From: Candidatus Dormiibacterota bacterium
GTDB lineage: Bacteria; Chloroflexota; Dormibacteria; CF-121
Length of the DNA stretch: 64,000 nt
NCBI GenBank assembly: GCA_035544955.1
Contig: DASZZN010000037.1
Location: forward strand, 49,870 to 113,869
Direction: 5' to 3'
Positions 31,629 to 39,766 of this stretch are shown in pieces. The notes below the pieces were generated by a model that was given only the letters and a program-made list of their open reading frames with translations, ran no database searches and was not told where the DNA came from. Made by a program: the position numbers and the translations under genes. The first letter of the stretch is position 1; each line of letters starts with the position of its first letter.

Positions 31629-32222
31629 TCAGGCCTGGTCGCGTTGGCTCAGAATCCCGGGAACGCCGGCGGCATCGTACGACGGGTCGGGATGGATGTC
31701 GAAGGCGTCGGCAAGGCGCACAAAGAGGTTGAAGAGCGCGCCGTCGTAGACCGCTTCAGCGATCTGCGCGTCGGTCCACCCGGCCTCGCGAAGCCGCTGC
31801 ACTTGCTCATCCGTGATGCGATACGCGTGCCGGGTCAGCGTCTCGACGAATTCCAGGAGCAGTCGGTGTTTTGCCGACAGATTGGCGGCGTCGAGGTCCC
31901 CGTCGCGCAGCGCCGCCGCCGCTTTTGAGTATTGCTCTCCCTGCAACTGCAGGAACCAGGCGTGGCTGCTCAGTCAATAATGGCAGCGGTTCAGCGCCGA
32001 GACGTAGGAGGCGATCATTTCGTGTTCCGCTCGACTTAGCGCCCCGTCGCTGAAATGCAACCGGCTCGCCTGGTCGATGGCACGCAAGAAGTCAGGTCGC
32101 AGGCTCATGGTCCGCAGGATGTCGGGGACGTTCCCCTTCGCCGACGTTTTTTTCAGCTGACGGTAGAGTTCAGCGATCTCACCCGATGCGTCGTCGTCCT
32201 CGATCCATGCGATCCGAGCCAT
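31629..32222 (-). CDS. Peroxidase-related AhpD/CMD-family selenoprotein (UGA = Sec)
   Basis: Two same-frame halves, MARIAWIEDDD…ALNRCHY and LSSHAWFLQ…SQRDQA, are separated only by a TGA at 31974-31976. The family motif is CxxC (RCHYC..HH), and TGA stands exactly where the second cysteine should be, giving CHYU. Right after it a 7-bp stem with an AGTT loop fits the bacterial SECIS rules. Reading UGA as selenocysteine gives 197 residues, the normal length of the uncharacterised peroxidase-related (CMD) family. The enzyme would reduce peroxides with the redox pair C/U. A plain stop would leave two useless halves. No sel genes are visible here. Confidence 0.8.
31938..31955 (-). promoter_or_regulatory. 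Bacterial-type SECIS hairpin
   Basis: On the minus strand TTCCTGC pairs with GCAGGGA (one G-U pair) around the loop AGTT. The loop lies 26-29 nt after the UGA, within the 16-37 nt window described for bacterial SECIS elements, and it has a G in its second position as the consensus requires. Confidence 0.6.
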
Positions 32223-32262
32223 GATGCCCTTACCATACGTCCTTGCGCGTCCTGACTTGCGC

Positions 32263-32583
32263 TTAGCTCAGCCTGAAGGGTGGATACTGGTCGGTCACCA
32301 AGGTGAAGGCATAGCCGTTGACCCGGTTGCCCCATCGAATGACGCCAACGACGAAGTCGAACAGCGTTCGTGGATAGGTATCCGTGAAGAGAATAGCAAA
32401 CCAGGCAACGATGACGGCCACCACGGCTGCGATCCCGAGAAAGAAGAGAACGACGTAGTGCGGGATGGCCAGAAACCACTTGATCAGGGGCAGCCAACGG
32501 CTCATCTGGCGAACATCCGGATACACGAAGTTGAGGTGGACCGCTTGCTCCTCGTCGGTTGACGGATAGCGATCATCGAGCAA
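32263..32583 (-). CDS. DUF4389 membrane protein, 5'-truncated
   Basis: Residues 20-106 (SRWLPLIKWFLAIPHYVVL, then AWFAILFTDTYPRTLFDFVVGVIRWGNRVNGY and YPPFRL) are a complete DUF4389 module with two membrane helices. DUF4389 proteins usually carry two such modules. Upstream of the TTG at 32583 the frame still encodes RFSNRVTAYLALLDDRYPST, the usual junction between module 1 and module 2, and then turns into the unrelated antisense of a LuxR fragment. The gene has therefore lost its first half. Function of DUF4389 is unknown. Confidence 0.7.
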   Translation of the reverse strand: MLDDRYPSTDEEQAVHLNFVYPDVRQMSRWLPLIKWFLAIPHYVVLFFLGIAAVVAVIVAWFAILFTDTYPRTLFDFVVGVIRWGNRVNGYAFTLVTDQYPPFRLS

Positions 32584-32618
32584 GGCCAGATACGCGGTGA
32601 CACGGTTGGAGAAGCGCG

Positions 32619-32816
32619 GTGCAGGCGGTGGGAGTACTCGGGAAGCGAGAGGTAGAGGTTGCGCGGCTCGTCGCCGACGGGCTGAGCAACAAGCAGATCG
32701 GAGCGCGCCTCTTCATCTCCGAGCGCACCGTCGAGAGCCACGTCCGCGGCATTCTGAACAAGCTGGGGTTTAACTCGCGAGCCCAGATCGCCGGCTGGAT
32801 GGGGTCGTCGCAGTAG
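32619..32816 (+). pseudogene. LuxR-type HTH fragment
   Basis: The 65 residues are a complete LuxR/NarL DNA-binding domain (LGKREVEVARLVADGLSNKQ, IGARLFISERTVESHVRGIL, NKLGFNSRAQIA) without a receiver, ATPase or sensor part. The fragment begins just at the usual domain boundary and directly abuts the truncated DUF4389 gene, in opposite orientation, so both were probably cut by the same rearrangement. It might still work as a stand-alone HTH protein, but no ribosome binding site or -10 is evident. Confidence 0.6.
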
Positions 32817-32819
32817 CCT
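32814..32819 (+). promoter_or_regulatory. -10-like hexamer TAGCCT
   Basis: TAGCCT contains the stop of the LuxR fragment and lies 6 nt before the ATG of the GNAT gene, without a Shine-Dalgarno sequence. Confidence 0.6.
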
Positions 32820-32825
32820 CGTTGC

Positions 32826-33242
32826 ATGGACATCAGAAGACTCGGCCCGGGTGATGAGCAGGCGCTCGAAAACGTCGGCCCTCAGTTCGACAAAGCTGTG
32901 CAGGCCGCGGCAGGAACGCGGTTTCTCAACTCCGACGGCCACCACATCCTGGTGGCCTACGAAGGCGAGGTGGTCCCCGGCTTCGTGACCGGCGTCGAGA
33001 TGACCCACCCCGACAAAGGAACGGAGATGTTTCTTTACGAGCTGGGCGTCGATCCCAGTTTTCGTGGCCGAGGCTACGGCACGGCCCTGGTCAAGGCGCT
33101 TGCCGCGCTCGCCCGTGAGCGGAATTGCCACGGCATGTGGGTGCTGACCGACGACGACAACGCCGCGGCGCTGGCGACCTACGCCGCGGCCAGTGCGACC
33201 CGAGAGTCTACGAACGTCCTCCTGTCGTGGAAATTCATTTGA
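32826..33242 (+). CDS. GNAT acetyltransferase, AAC(3)-I-like
   Basis: A 138-residue GNAT protein. DIRRLGPGDEQAL begins strand 1; LYELGVDPSFRGRGYGTALVKAL holds the acetyl-CoA loop (R-G-R-G-Y-G-T-A), and WVLTDDDNAAALATYAAA is the strand-helix seen in aminoglycoside 3-N-acetyltransferase type I. The final segment ESTNVLLSWKF matches the end of that group. A role in aminoglycoside modification is possible; general small-molecule acetylation is as likely. The ATG lies 6 nt after TAGCCT (leaderless). Confidence 0.8.
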   Translation: MDIRRLGPGDEQALENVGPQFDKAVQAAAGTRFLNSDGHHILVAYEGEVVPGFVTGVEMTHPDKGTEMFLYELGVDPSFRGRGYGTALVKALAALARERNCHGMWVLTDDDNAAALATYAAASATRESTNVLLSWKFI

Positions 33243-33278
33243 CGGGTCTCTCCAATCAAGAACTCGACCCAGCGGGGG

Positions 33279-33740
33279 CTATGGCTTGACCAGGCTCCAG
33301 TTAGTGTATTTGCCCTTGATGTCGCCCGGCGCCGCGTCGCTGTGGAAGAAGTAGAGCGGCAAGCCGTTGTAGGTGACCTGAAGCGTGCCGTCATCGCGGG
33401 TGATCGTGCCCAGCTGACCGGTCACGCCGGAGCCGCCCGTCGGCGTCTGGCCGCTGGGGACGGTGAGCGCGGGCCAGTTTGTGATGCATGCACCTTTGCA
33501 GTTGCTGACGCCTGCCGTGTCCTTACTGAAGTTGTAGACGGTCATGCCGTTTGAGCCCGCCACCAAGATATTTCCTTCGGACCCAACCATCTTTGTCATC
33601 ACGACGGGCGTGGCCGACGGCGAGGGTGTCGCTGTCGCGGAGTTCGAGCTCGATGAAGGCGATTGACTGCCACATGCCGCCATCACCGCCGAAACGAAAA
33701 GTCCTACTCCAACCCAACGAACCCGAGCGTACATCAGCAT
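33279..33740 (-). CDS. COG4315-type secreted lipoprotein
   Basis: A lipoprotein signal ends SAVMAACGS, followed by a Ser/Thr/Pro linker and two copies of the short beta repeat (SEGNILVAGSNGMTVYNFSKD ... CKGACITNWPALT and GTLQVTYNGLPLYFFHSD) that defines the COG4315/secreted-repeat family. The W-P-A-L and YFF.D.A.GD residues are conserved. The family is common near Rieske and cytochrome genes in Gram-positives and may bind an electron carrier or metal. It lies 69 bp from the Rieske gene on the same strand. Confidence 0.85.
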   Translation of the reverse strand: MLMYARVRWVGVGLFVSAVMAACGSQSPSSSSNSATATPSPSATPVVMTKMVGSEGNILVAGSNGMTVYNFSKDTAGVSNCKGACITNWPALTVPSGQTPTGGSGVTGQLGTITRDDGTLQVTYNGLPLYFFHSDAAPGDIKGKYTNWSLVKP

Positions 33741-33809
33741 GCTGGCATCCCTCCACTGTGTATGGTCTGCCTCTTGATACGACCGCTTGTTACAGCGCGG
33801 AGCTTGCCG

Positions 33810-34478
33810 CTAGGCAGTGTAGACCTCGACCTGCCCGTTCTCGACCTTGACCTGCAGTGAAGGCAACGGGGAGAGTGGGCTTGAATAGTTGGTGGGCTGC
33901 CCATCCTTCTCGAAGGTCGCCCCGTGGCATGGGCACTCGAACCGATCCCTGAATTTGCTGTAGTTAAGGATACAGCCCATGTGGGTGCAGACCGCCGACA
34001 GGGCCGTGACCTTGTTGCCGGTGCGGGTGAGAAAGCCCTCGATGGCCCCGGAACGGAAGGCGATTGGAGTGCCCTCGGGCAGCTCCGCCAGCGCCTTGAC
34101 CGGCTTCCAGCTGCCTTTCTCGACGAGCGGCCGCTTCGCAACTTTTGGTGCCGATTTGACGACTTGCTCGATTCCGATCACCGCCGCGACGCCGGCCGCG
34201 ATCCCGGCAACTCCGGTCAGCAGGAGAGAGCGACGGCTGGGCCGCGCCGTCGGTTCCGGGCGCGCCGACCGCTCTCCAACCCATCCATGAATCGAGCCTT
34301 GCATCCGCTCCAGGAACTCCTTCGACGGAAGGCCGGCTCCCGGCTTGGCGGCTCGGAGCATCGCGGCGGTTTGCCGCGCCCGTAGCGCGGCTTCATCGCC
34401 GAGCGGCGTGCGCTCCGGCCGGCGGTCCTGCAGCAGGTCCTCGACGTGCTTGTCGAGCTGCTCGGGATCGTCGTTCAC
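33810..34478 (-). CDS. Membrane-anchored Rieske [2Fe-2S] protein
   Basis: The C-terminal Rieske domain has both cluster motifs, CTHMGC and CPCHG, followed by the expected prolines. A single membrane segment preceded by twin basic residues (RRSLLLTGVAGIAAGVAAVIG, Tat-like) anchors it with the cluster outside. Uniquely, about 90 residues precede the anchor (DEAALRARQTAAMLRAAKPG…), like the cytosolic part of an anti-sigma factor. The start overlaps the ECF sigma stop by 4 bp. A cytochrome bc subunit is the usual role of such a domain, but no cytochrome b is here, so a redox-sensing function towards the sigma factor is a reasonable alternative. Confidence 0.85.
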   Translation of the reverse strand: MNDDPEQLDKHVEDLLQDRRPERTPLGDEAALRARQTAAMLRAAKPGAGLPSKEFLERMQGSIHGWVGERSARPEPTARPSRRSLLLTGVAGIAAGVAAVIGIEQVVKSAPKVAKRPLVEKGSWKPVKALAELPEGTPIAFRSGAIEGFLTRTGNKVTALSAVCTHMGCILNYSKFRDRFECPCHGATFEKDGQPTNYSSPLSPLPSLQVKVENGQVEVYTA

Positions 34479-35038
34479 GTCGCCCTCCCGCGTTCCCGGC
34501 CCGCCCGGTTAAGGGCCCGGAATTGCAATACCTTGACGTTCGTCTCGCTGAGGTTGAGCTCCTGGGCGGTCTCACGCACGGAGTAGCCGCGCAAGAAGCG
34601 GAGCTCCAGGACCCGGCGGTAGCTTTCGGGAAGGGTGGCGAGCAGGGAGTCCACCCGTAGCACGGCTTCGGGATTCTCCCGCGGCGCCGGCGGTCGGGTT
34701 ACGTCGTCCTCCAGCTCCCCCGCGTCCTCGGCGTAATACTCCCGCCAGTGGTCGGCGAGCGTCGTTTGGGCCACCCGGTACAGCCAGCTGCGCAGCTCGG
34801 GGACCGAGACGTCGTTACGCATGCCGGTGATGGCCTTCATAAACACCTGGGCGGTGAGGTCCTCGGCGTCCGGGCGGTTCCCGACTCGGCTGTAGATGTA
34901 CTGATAGATCGCTGTGACATGTGTTTGATACGCCCAGGTGAGATGGTCATGATCCTGGGTGGCGCCGGCCTGAGGCAACGCCACGACCCTTCCGGAGGGA
35001 GCGAACACCGCGGCGCCGGTTGTAGGGTCCTCAGACAT
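34475..35038 (-). CDS. ECF-type RNA polymerase sigma factor
   Basis: A 187-residue sigma-70 family protein with region 2 (YQTHVTAIYQYIYSRVGNRPDAEDLTAQVFMKA, with the DAEDLTQ-type -10 binding helix) and region 4 (LPESYRRVLELRFLRGYSVRETAQ...LNLSETNVKVLQFRAL, the HTH that reads -35). Region 3 is absent, as in all ECF factors. The stop overlaps the Rieske gene start, so the two products are made together, as for a sigma/anti-sigma pair. A -10-like TATATAA stretch lies about 20 nt upstream, but I cannot assign an autoregulatory promoter. Confidence 0.92.
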   Translation of the reverse strand: MSEDPTTGAAVFAPSGRVVALPQAGATQDHDHLTWAYQTHVTAIYQYIYSRVGNRPDAEDLTAQVFMKAITGMRNDVSVPELRSWLYRVAQTTLADHWREYYAEDAGELEDDVTRPPAPRENPEAVLRVDSLLATLPESYRRVLELRFLRGYSVRETAQELNLSETNVKVLQFRALNRAGRERGRAT

Positions 35039-35149
35039 CCGCTTCCGCAGTTATATACCGCCCGGGGTTACGTTGCGCGACGCGGTGGCCAGGCTCGTTC
35101 AGGAGAGGCCAATTGGGGAATACTGGAGTTGGGATAAGGCTTAGATAAC

Positions 35150-36166
35150 ATGGGAGCTTCGCAAACGATGGAAAAAGACCGCCAGTACGACGTGGTCATC
35201 ATCGGCGCCGGGCCGGCCGGCTTGACCGCCGCCCTGTACGCCGGACGAGCGCGGGTCAAAACCGTGGTGCTGGAGCGCGGCGCGCCGGGCGGCCAGCTGC
35301 TCAACACCGAGGCGATCGAAGACTACCCTGGCTTCGACCACATCACCGGGCCGGAGCTGGCCCAACGGATGGCCGACCAGGCTGTCAAGTTCGGCGTGGA
35401 GCTGGAGACGGCCCGTGTGACCGGCATCCACCGCCGCGGGGACAAGCAGGTCGTGCAGACCGAAGACGGTGAGTACACGGCGGATTTCGTGATCCTGACT
35501 GCGGGCGGTGAGCCGCTGAAGCTTGGTATTCCCGGCGAGAGCGAGTTCCAGGGTCGCGGCGTCTCGCAGTGCGCCGTCTGCGATGGCGCCTTCTTCAAAG
35601 AGGAGGAGGTCGCTGTGGTCGGAGGCGGTGATGCCGCGCTCGAGGAGGGCGTGTTTCTGACTCGCTTCGCGAAGAAGGTCTACATCATCCATCGGCGCGA
35701 GCAGTTCCGAGCGCAGGCCATTCTGGTCGAGGCGGCACGCAAGCATCCGAAGGTTGAGCTGATCACCAACACGATCGTCACCGAGGTCAAGGGTGAGGAT
35801 GGCCAGGTCAAGGAGATCACGTTGAAGGACGTTGTGACCGGCCAGACCCGACCCTTGAAGGTCACCGGCCTTTTCGTCTTCATCGGCTTTCAACCCAACG
35901 TTCAGTTCTTCGATCACCGGGAGCACGTCGAGCACGACCCGCTCGGATTCCTGGTGACGGACTCGACGATGCAGACGAGCCTTCCCGGCGTCTACGCGGC
36001 GGGCGACGTCCGATCGCAGCTGACACGGCAGATCACGACGGCCGTCGGCGACGCGACCACCGCCGCTATCGACGCGGTCAAGAAGCTCGAAGCCAGGAAG
36101 CACGAGCCCACGCCCGTGCCGGTCGATCTCTACGGCCCCACCCGGCCGGACCTCGTCGGCGGCTAG
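35150..36166 (+). CDS. trxB: Thioredoxin-disulfide reductase
   Basis: TrxB passes electrons from NADPH via FAD to thioredoxin. Motifs: FAD-binding [15 protein letters not shown] (about residue 20), the redox-active CAVC in SQCAVCDG (about 142), NADPH loop [12 protein letters not shown], and the second FAD motif VYAAGDV. 338 residues, full length. It has two possible starts, ATG at 35150 and ATG at 35168; the second gives a shorter N-terminus just before the FAD strand. It is divergent from the ECF sigma operon, which is an unusual neighbour and may point to a shared redox stimulon. Confidence 0.96.
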   Translation: MGASQTMEKDRQYDVVIIGAGPAGLTAALYAGRARVKTVVLERGAPGGQLLNTEAIEDYPGFDHITGPELAQRMADQAVKFGVELETARVTGIHRRGDKQVVQTEDGEYTADFVILTAGGEPLKLGIPGESEFQGRGVSQCAVCDGAFFKEEEVAVVGGGDAALEEGVFLTRFAKKVYIIHRREQFRAQAILVEAARKHPKVELITNTIVTEVKGEDGQVKEITLKDVVTGQTRPLKVTGLFVFIGFQPNVQFFDHREHVEHDPLGFLVTDSTMQTSLPGVYAAGDVRSQLTRQITTAVGDATTAAIDAVKKLEARKHEPTPVPVDLYGPTRPDLVGG

Positions 36167-36209
36167 CCCGGATCGGCCGCCTCGCTTTGCCGCTGGTGCG
36201 GTCGCCGGC

Positions 36210-37778
36210 GTGTTCGTCGTCGCCGCTGGGCTGCGGCTCTGGGGGATCAACTTCGGACTGCCGGCCCTTTACCGGCCGGATGAGGACGTCACCGTCGGTC
36301 GGGCCATGGGCGTCTTCCACGGAATCCTGAACCCGCACTTCGCCGACTGGCCTCATCTCTACTTCTATGTTGGGGCGGCCTGGCTGGCGCCGTTCCGTCT
36401 GCTGGGGCTGGTCTCCGACCCGGCGTCGGGCTACCTGGGGATCCGGGTCCTCGATGCGTTGCTGGGCAGTCTTACCGTCCTGGTCGTCTTCGAGTTCGGG
36501 CGCCGGGCGTATGGATGGCTCGCCGGGTTCTTCGGAGCCGCGGCGCTAGCGGTCGCCTTTCTCCATGTGCGCGATAGCCATTTCGCGACGCTCGACATCC
36601 CGTTGACCCTGGCCACCATCGCGACGCTATACGTCGCCTATCGCACGATCCAGTCGCGCGGTCTGGGACCGCTGTTGATCAACGGCATCAGCCTTGGGGT
36701 CGCGGCGAGCCTCAAGTACAACGGGGCGCTGGTTTTCGCCGGGATCGCCGCCGCCCAAACGCTTCGGTCCCACGCCGAGCTGACCCGGTGGCCGCGACTG
36801 CTGGCACGCCTCGCACTGATTGCCGCGGTTGGCGTCATCACGCTCGCCGTCACATCCCCCTTCCTGGTGCTCGACCCAGCGATGACGCAGCATGGCATCG
36901 GCTACATCTTTCAGCACCTGGGACGGGCGAGCGCACCGGCCATCGGGTGGGTCCAGCTGAGTGTTGCGCTGTGGTTTGGCATCGATCCGGTGCTCGTGCT
37001 GCTCGCGGGTATCGGTGTCGCCTACGCCGCCTGGCGCCGACAGCCGGCCGACTTGATCATCCTGACGTTCCTGGTCGTCTACTTCCTGTTGATCGGCGCC
37101 GGGCGCTCGGTTTTTCTTCGCTATGCCGATCCGATGATCCCGCCGCTGCTGCTGCTCGGCGGTCGTGCCCTGGCGGCGCTCGTCGAGCTCACCGCGCGAG
37201 GTAAGGCGCGCCGGCTGGCGCTGGCCGTGGCGTTCGTGTTGATCGCGGTGGCGCCGCTCGCTCACGACCTTCGCTACGACCTCTTGATCCAGCAGACCGA
37301 CACGCGTACGCTCGCCTTCAACTGGTTGGCGCAGCACGTGCCTGCCGGCGGCAGGGCTGCGGTGCCCTACATGGCCGGTCCGGCTCACGACCAGGCGATG
37401 ATCGACAGCGGCGAGCACAGCCACGGGGCGACGGATCTGTATGTCGCGTCCTTCCTCGACAGCCGGCTGGAAACCCAATACACCATCCGCGAGCTGACTC
37501 GCGACGATCTCCAGCTGACATCGCTCGACAGCTTTCGGAAAGAGGGGATTACCTACGTCGTCGTTGGCTACGAAACACCCGGCACCGGATGTCAGGCGCT
37601 CAGCCCGCTCGAGCGGACGTTGCGGGCACAGGGACCACCGCTGGCGAGCTTTTCGCCGACGAACGGATGTCCGGACAGTGTCTTCGACCCGATCGACACC
37701 TACTATGTCCCCCTCGCGGGATATGCGGACTGGGTCAGGCCTGGCCCGCAGATCCGGATCTACCGCCTCGCCGGCTGA
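36210..37778 (+). CDS. Glycosyltransferase family 39-like membrane protein
   Basis: A polyprenol-phosphate-sugar transferase with about ten membrane helices. N-terminal LRLWGINFGLPALYRPDEDV contains the DE pair of the first extracytoplasmic loop used for catalysis in the ArnT/PMT class, and the HFADWPHLYFYVGA segment continues the domain. The last 150 residues form the periplasmic globular part (FNWLAQHVPAGGRAAVPYMAG…). It would mannosylate or glycosylate envelope components. GTG at 36210 is the only standard start; the frame extends upstream with the same hydrophobic character (RPPRFAAGAVAGV), so the true start is probably earlier, overlapping trxB. Confidence 0.8.
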   Translation: MFVVAAGLRLWGINFGLPALYRPDEDVTVGRAMGVFHGILNPHFADWPHLYFYVGAAWLAPFRLLGLVSDPASGYLGIRVLDALLGSLTVLVVFEFGRRAYGWLAGFFGAAALAVAFLHVRDSHFATLDIPLTLATIATLYVAYRTIQSRGLGPLLINGISLGVAASLKYNGALVFAGIAAAQTLRSHAELTRWPRLLARLALIAAVGVITLAVTSPFLVLDPAMTQHGIGYIFQHLGRASAPAIGWVQLSVALWFGIDPVLVLLAGIGVAYAAWRRQPADLIILTFLVVYFLLIGAGRSVFLRYADPMIPPLLLLGGRALAALVELTARGKARRLALAVAFVLIAVAPLAHDLRYDLLIQQTDTRTLAFNWLAQHVPAGGRAAVPYMAGPAHDQAMIDSGEHSHGATDLYVASFLDSRLETQYTIRELTRDDLQLTSLDSFRKEGITYVVVGYETPGTGCQALSPLERTLRAQGPPLASFSPTNGCPDSVFDPIDTYYVPLAGYADWVRPGPQIRIYRLAG

Positions 37779-37819
37779 TCGTTCGAATCCGGCGCTTGGC
37801 CAAGCGCTGGAGCGCCATC

Positions 37820-37825
37820 TATAGT
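37820..37825 (+). promoter_or_regulatory. -10-like hexamer TATAGT
   Basis: A near-consensus -10 lies 8 nt before the GTG at 37834, a leaderless arrangement. Confidence 0.6.
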
Positions 37826-37833
37826 GGACATCA

Positions 37834-38160
37834 GTGAATCTGATAGCGCTGATCAAGGAGCGAGCCAAGTACTACAAGTGCCTGGCGTGCTCGCAAGCGC
37901 TGGCCGATTGCCAGGTCAAGTTGCTCAACGAGGCCGATGGGCACTGCACCGTCGAGGTGACCTGCGCCAACTGTGGGGTGAGCTTCGTCGCCGTCCTCCT
38001 GCTCAAGAAGGCCAAGCATCCGGATGGCCTCCCCAAGGCCGCCGAGGAAGGTCCGATCAGCACCGATGAGATGCTCGACGTCCACGAGTACATGAAGGCA
38101 TTCAGTGGCTCACTGAAAGAGCTGGCCCGCGGCCGTCCGTTTCGCCCGACGTCCTCGTAG
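37834..38160 (+). CDS. Small zinc-ribbon protein (108 aa)
   Basis: The first 50 residues hold CLACSQ and CANCGV, a C-x2-C…C-x2-C pair of a zinc ribbon, with an additional cysteine in ADCQ. The second half is helical and hydrophilic (STDEMLDVHEYMKAFSGSL) and ends in a basic PFRPTSS. No further family could be named. It lies in front of iscS, perhaps as part of the same thiol/sulfur housekeeping group, although each has its own -10-like hexamer. Confidence 0.7.
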   Translation: MNLIALIKERAKYYKCLACSQALADCQVKLLNEADGHCTVEVTCANCGVSFVAVLLLKKAKHPDGLPKAAEEGPISTDEMLDVHEYMKAFSGSLKELARGRPFRPTSS

Positions 38161-38216
38161 CCGCCCCCACCCTGCCATCCCGCGGAGGGGGAGGGAAAAT
38201 TTGAATCCGCGAGCCA

Positions 38217-38222
38217 TAGAAT
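38217..38222 (+). promoter_or_regulatory. -10-like hexamer TAGAAT for iscS
   Basis: TAGAAT lies 7 nt before the ATG at 38230; this decides the start in favour of the third ATG, which yields the family N-terminus MVYLDHSATTP. Confidence 0.6.
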
Positions 38223-38229
38223 GATGCCG

Positions 38230-39387
38230 ATGGTGTACCTCGACCATTCGGCGACCACGCCCCTCGATCCCGAGGTGCTCCAGGCAATGATGCCCTACCT
38301 CACGGATGAGTTCGGCAACGCCTCCAGCGTCTACGGCCTCGGACAGCGGGCCCGCCAGGCGATCGACCAGGCACGCGATGAGGTCGCTGCCTTCTACGGC
38401 GTGGCAGCCAAAGAAGTCATCTTCACCTCCGGCGGCACCGAGGGGGACAACTTCGCCTTCCAGGGGATCGCGCAGCGGAACGCGGACCGGGGCCGGCACG
38501 TGATCACCTCGACCATCGAGCACGACGCGGTGCTCCGCTCGGCGGACGCGCTCGAGCAGGGCGGTTTCGAGGTGACGCGGCTGCCCGTCGATCACCACGG
38601 CTTGGTCGATCCTGGCGACCTCGGCCGCGCGCTGCGGCCCGACACCATCCTGGTCAGCCTCATGCACGCCAACAATGAGATCGGCACGATCGAGCCGATC
38701 CGCGAACTGGTCGCCGTGACCCGCGAGCGGAGCACCGCCTACTTCCACACCGATGCGGTCCAGTCCACCGGAAAGATCCCAACCCGCGTCGATGACCTCG
38801 GCGTCGATCTGCTTTCGATGTCGGCCCACAAACTGCACGGTCCGAAGGGCGTGGGTTGCCTGGTGGTTCGCTCGGGCGTGCGGCTCTTGCCGCAGATGCT
38901 GGGGGGCGGGCACGAACGCAACCGCCGCGCCGGCACGGAGAACGTCGCAGGCATCGTGGGACTGGCGAAAGCTATCGGCATCGCGCAGCGCGACATGGCG
39001 AAGAACACGGCCCATCTCATCGGCTTGCGCGATCGCTTGATCGAGAGCGTGCTCGGCCGGATCCCGGGGGCCGAGCTCACCGGACACCCGGTGAGCCGTC
39101 TTCCGCACCACGCAAGCTTCCTCTTCGATGGCGTCGAGGGCGAGTCGCTCCTCCTCCAGCTCGACATGGACGGCATCGCCGCCTCCTCGGGATCGGCCTG
39201 CACCTCGGGCTCGCTCGAACCGAGTCATGTGATCCTCGCGCTCGGCTATCCGCGGGAGCGAGCGCTTGGCAGCCTGCGGCTGTCGGTCGGCAAAGGCAAC
39301 ACGGACAGCGAGATCGATCTCATCCTCGACCGGCTGCCGGGGATGGTTGCCCGGCTGCGCGCCATGACGCCCATCTCCGCCGCCTGA
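38230..39387 (+). CDS. iscS: Cysteine desulfurase, IscS/NifS family
   Basis: A PLP enzyme releasing sulfur from cysteine for Fe-S clusters and thio-tRNA. MVYLDHSATTPLDPEVL opens the protein; FTSGGTEGDNFAF, EHDAVLR, HANNEIGT, FHTDAVQSTGK, the PLP lysine in SMSAHKLHGPKG, GGGHERNRRAGTENV and the catalytic cysteine loop SSGSACTSGSLEPSHV are all present. 385 residues. The earlier ATGs at 38221 and 38224 are inside the spacer after the -10. No iscU or suf genes follow; the next gene is DUF2203. Confidence 0.95.
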   Translation: MVYLDHSATTPLDPEVLQAMMPYLTDEFGNASSVYGLGQRARQAIDQARDEVAAFYGVAAKEVIFTSGGTEGDNFAFQGIAQRNADRGRHVITSTIEHDAVLRSADALEQGGFEVTRLPVDHHGLVDPGDLGRALRPDTILVSLMHANNEIGTIEPIRELVAVTRERSTAYFHTDAVQSTGKIPTRVDDLGVDLLSMSAHKLHGPKGVGCLVVRSGVRLLPQMLGGGHERNRRAGTENVAGIVGLAKAIGIAQRDMAKNTAHLIGLRDRLIESVLGRIPGAELTGHPVSRLPHHASFLFDGVEGESLLLQLDMDGIAASSGSACTSGSLEPSHVILALGYPRERALGSLRLSVGKGNTDSEIDLILDRLPGMVARLRAMTPISAA

Positions 39388-39391
39388 GCCG

Positions 39392-39766
39392 ATGCCGGAG
39401 ACGTTCTACCGCGTCGATGAAGCGAATGCGCTGGTCCCCAAGCTCAAGCCGCTGCTGGAGCGGATCCGATCCACCCAGGAGGCGCTGGCGAAGGACAAGA
39501 CGGTGGCGGTCGTCAGGGAGAAGGCCTCACACAATGGCGGAGGCTTGCCGGCCCGGCATCTGGGCGAGCTGACGAAGACGCTCGAGCGTGACCTGCGTCA
39601 GCTGCAGGAGTGGGGCATCGTGCTGCGCGATCCCTCCATCGGCTTGATCGATTTTTTTCATCAGCGTGAGGGGGAGACCGTGTTTCTCTGCTGGAAGCTG
39701 GGCGAGGGCAAGGTTGAGTGGTGGCACCCGGTCGACACCGGTATCGCCGGGCGCCAGCGCCTCTAG
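39392..39766 (+). CDS. DUF2203-family protein
   Basis: A 124-residue helical protein with the DUF2203 pattern: F.VDEANALVPKLKPLLERI at the start, and DPSIGLIDFFHQREGETVFLCW then GE..V.WWHPVD..I at the end. The conserved G-L-(I/V)-D-F and W-H residues are present. Function unknown; the family is frequent in actinobacteria and Chloroflexota, often next to metabolic genes. ATG 4 bp after the iscS stop, so co-transcribed with it. It ends on a 4-bp overlap with the opposing RDD gene. Confidence 0.85.
   Translation: MPETFYRVDEANALVPKLKPLLERIRSTQEALAKDKTVAVVREKASHNGGGLPARHLGELTKTLERDLRQLQEWGIVLRDPSIGLIDFFHQREGETVFLCWKLGEGKVEWWHPVDTGIAGRQRL

Noticed and set aside
36627..37868. A 413-residue minus-strand frame
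   Set aside because: It is antisense to the GT39 gene and rich in Arg/Gln/Asp without any domain.
38110..39228. A 372-residue minus-strand frame
   Set aside because: It is antisense to iscS, whose catalytic motifs are all present on the plus strand.
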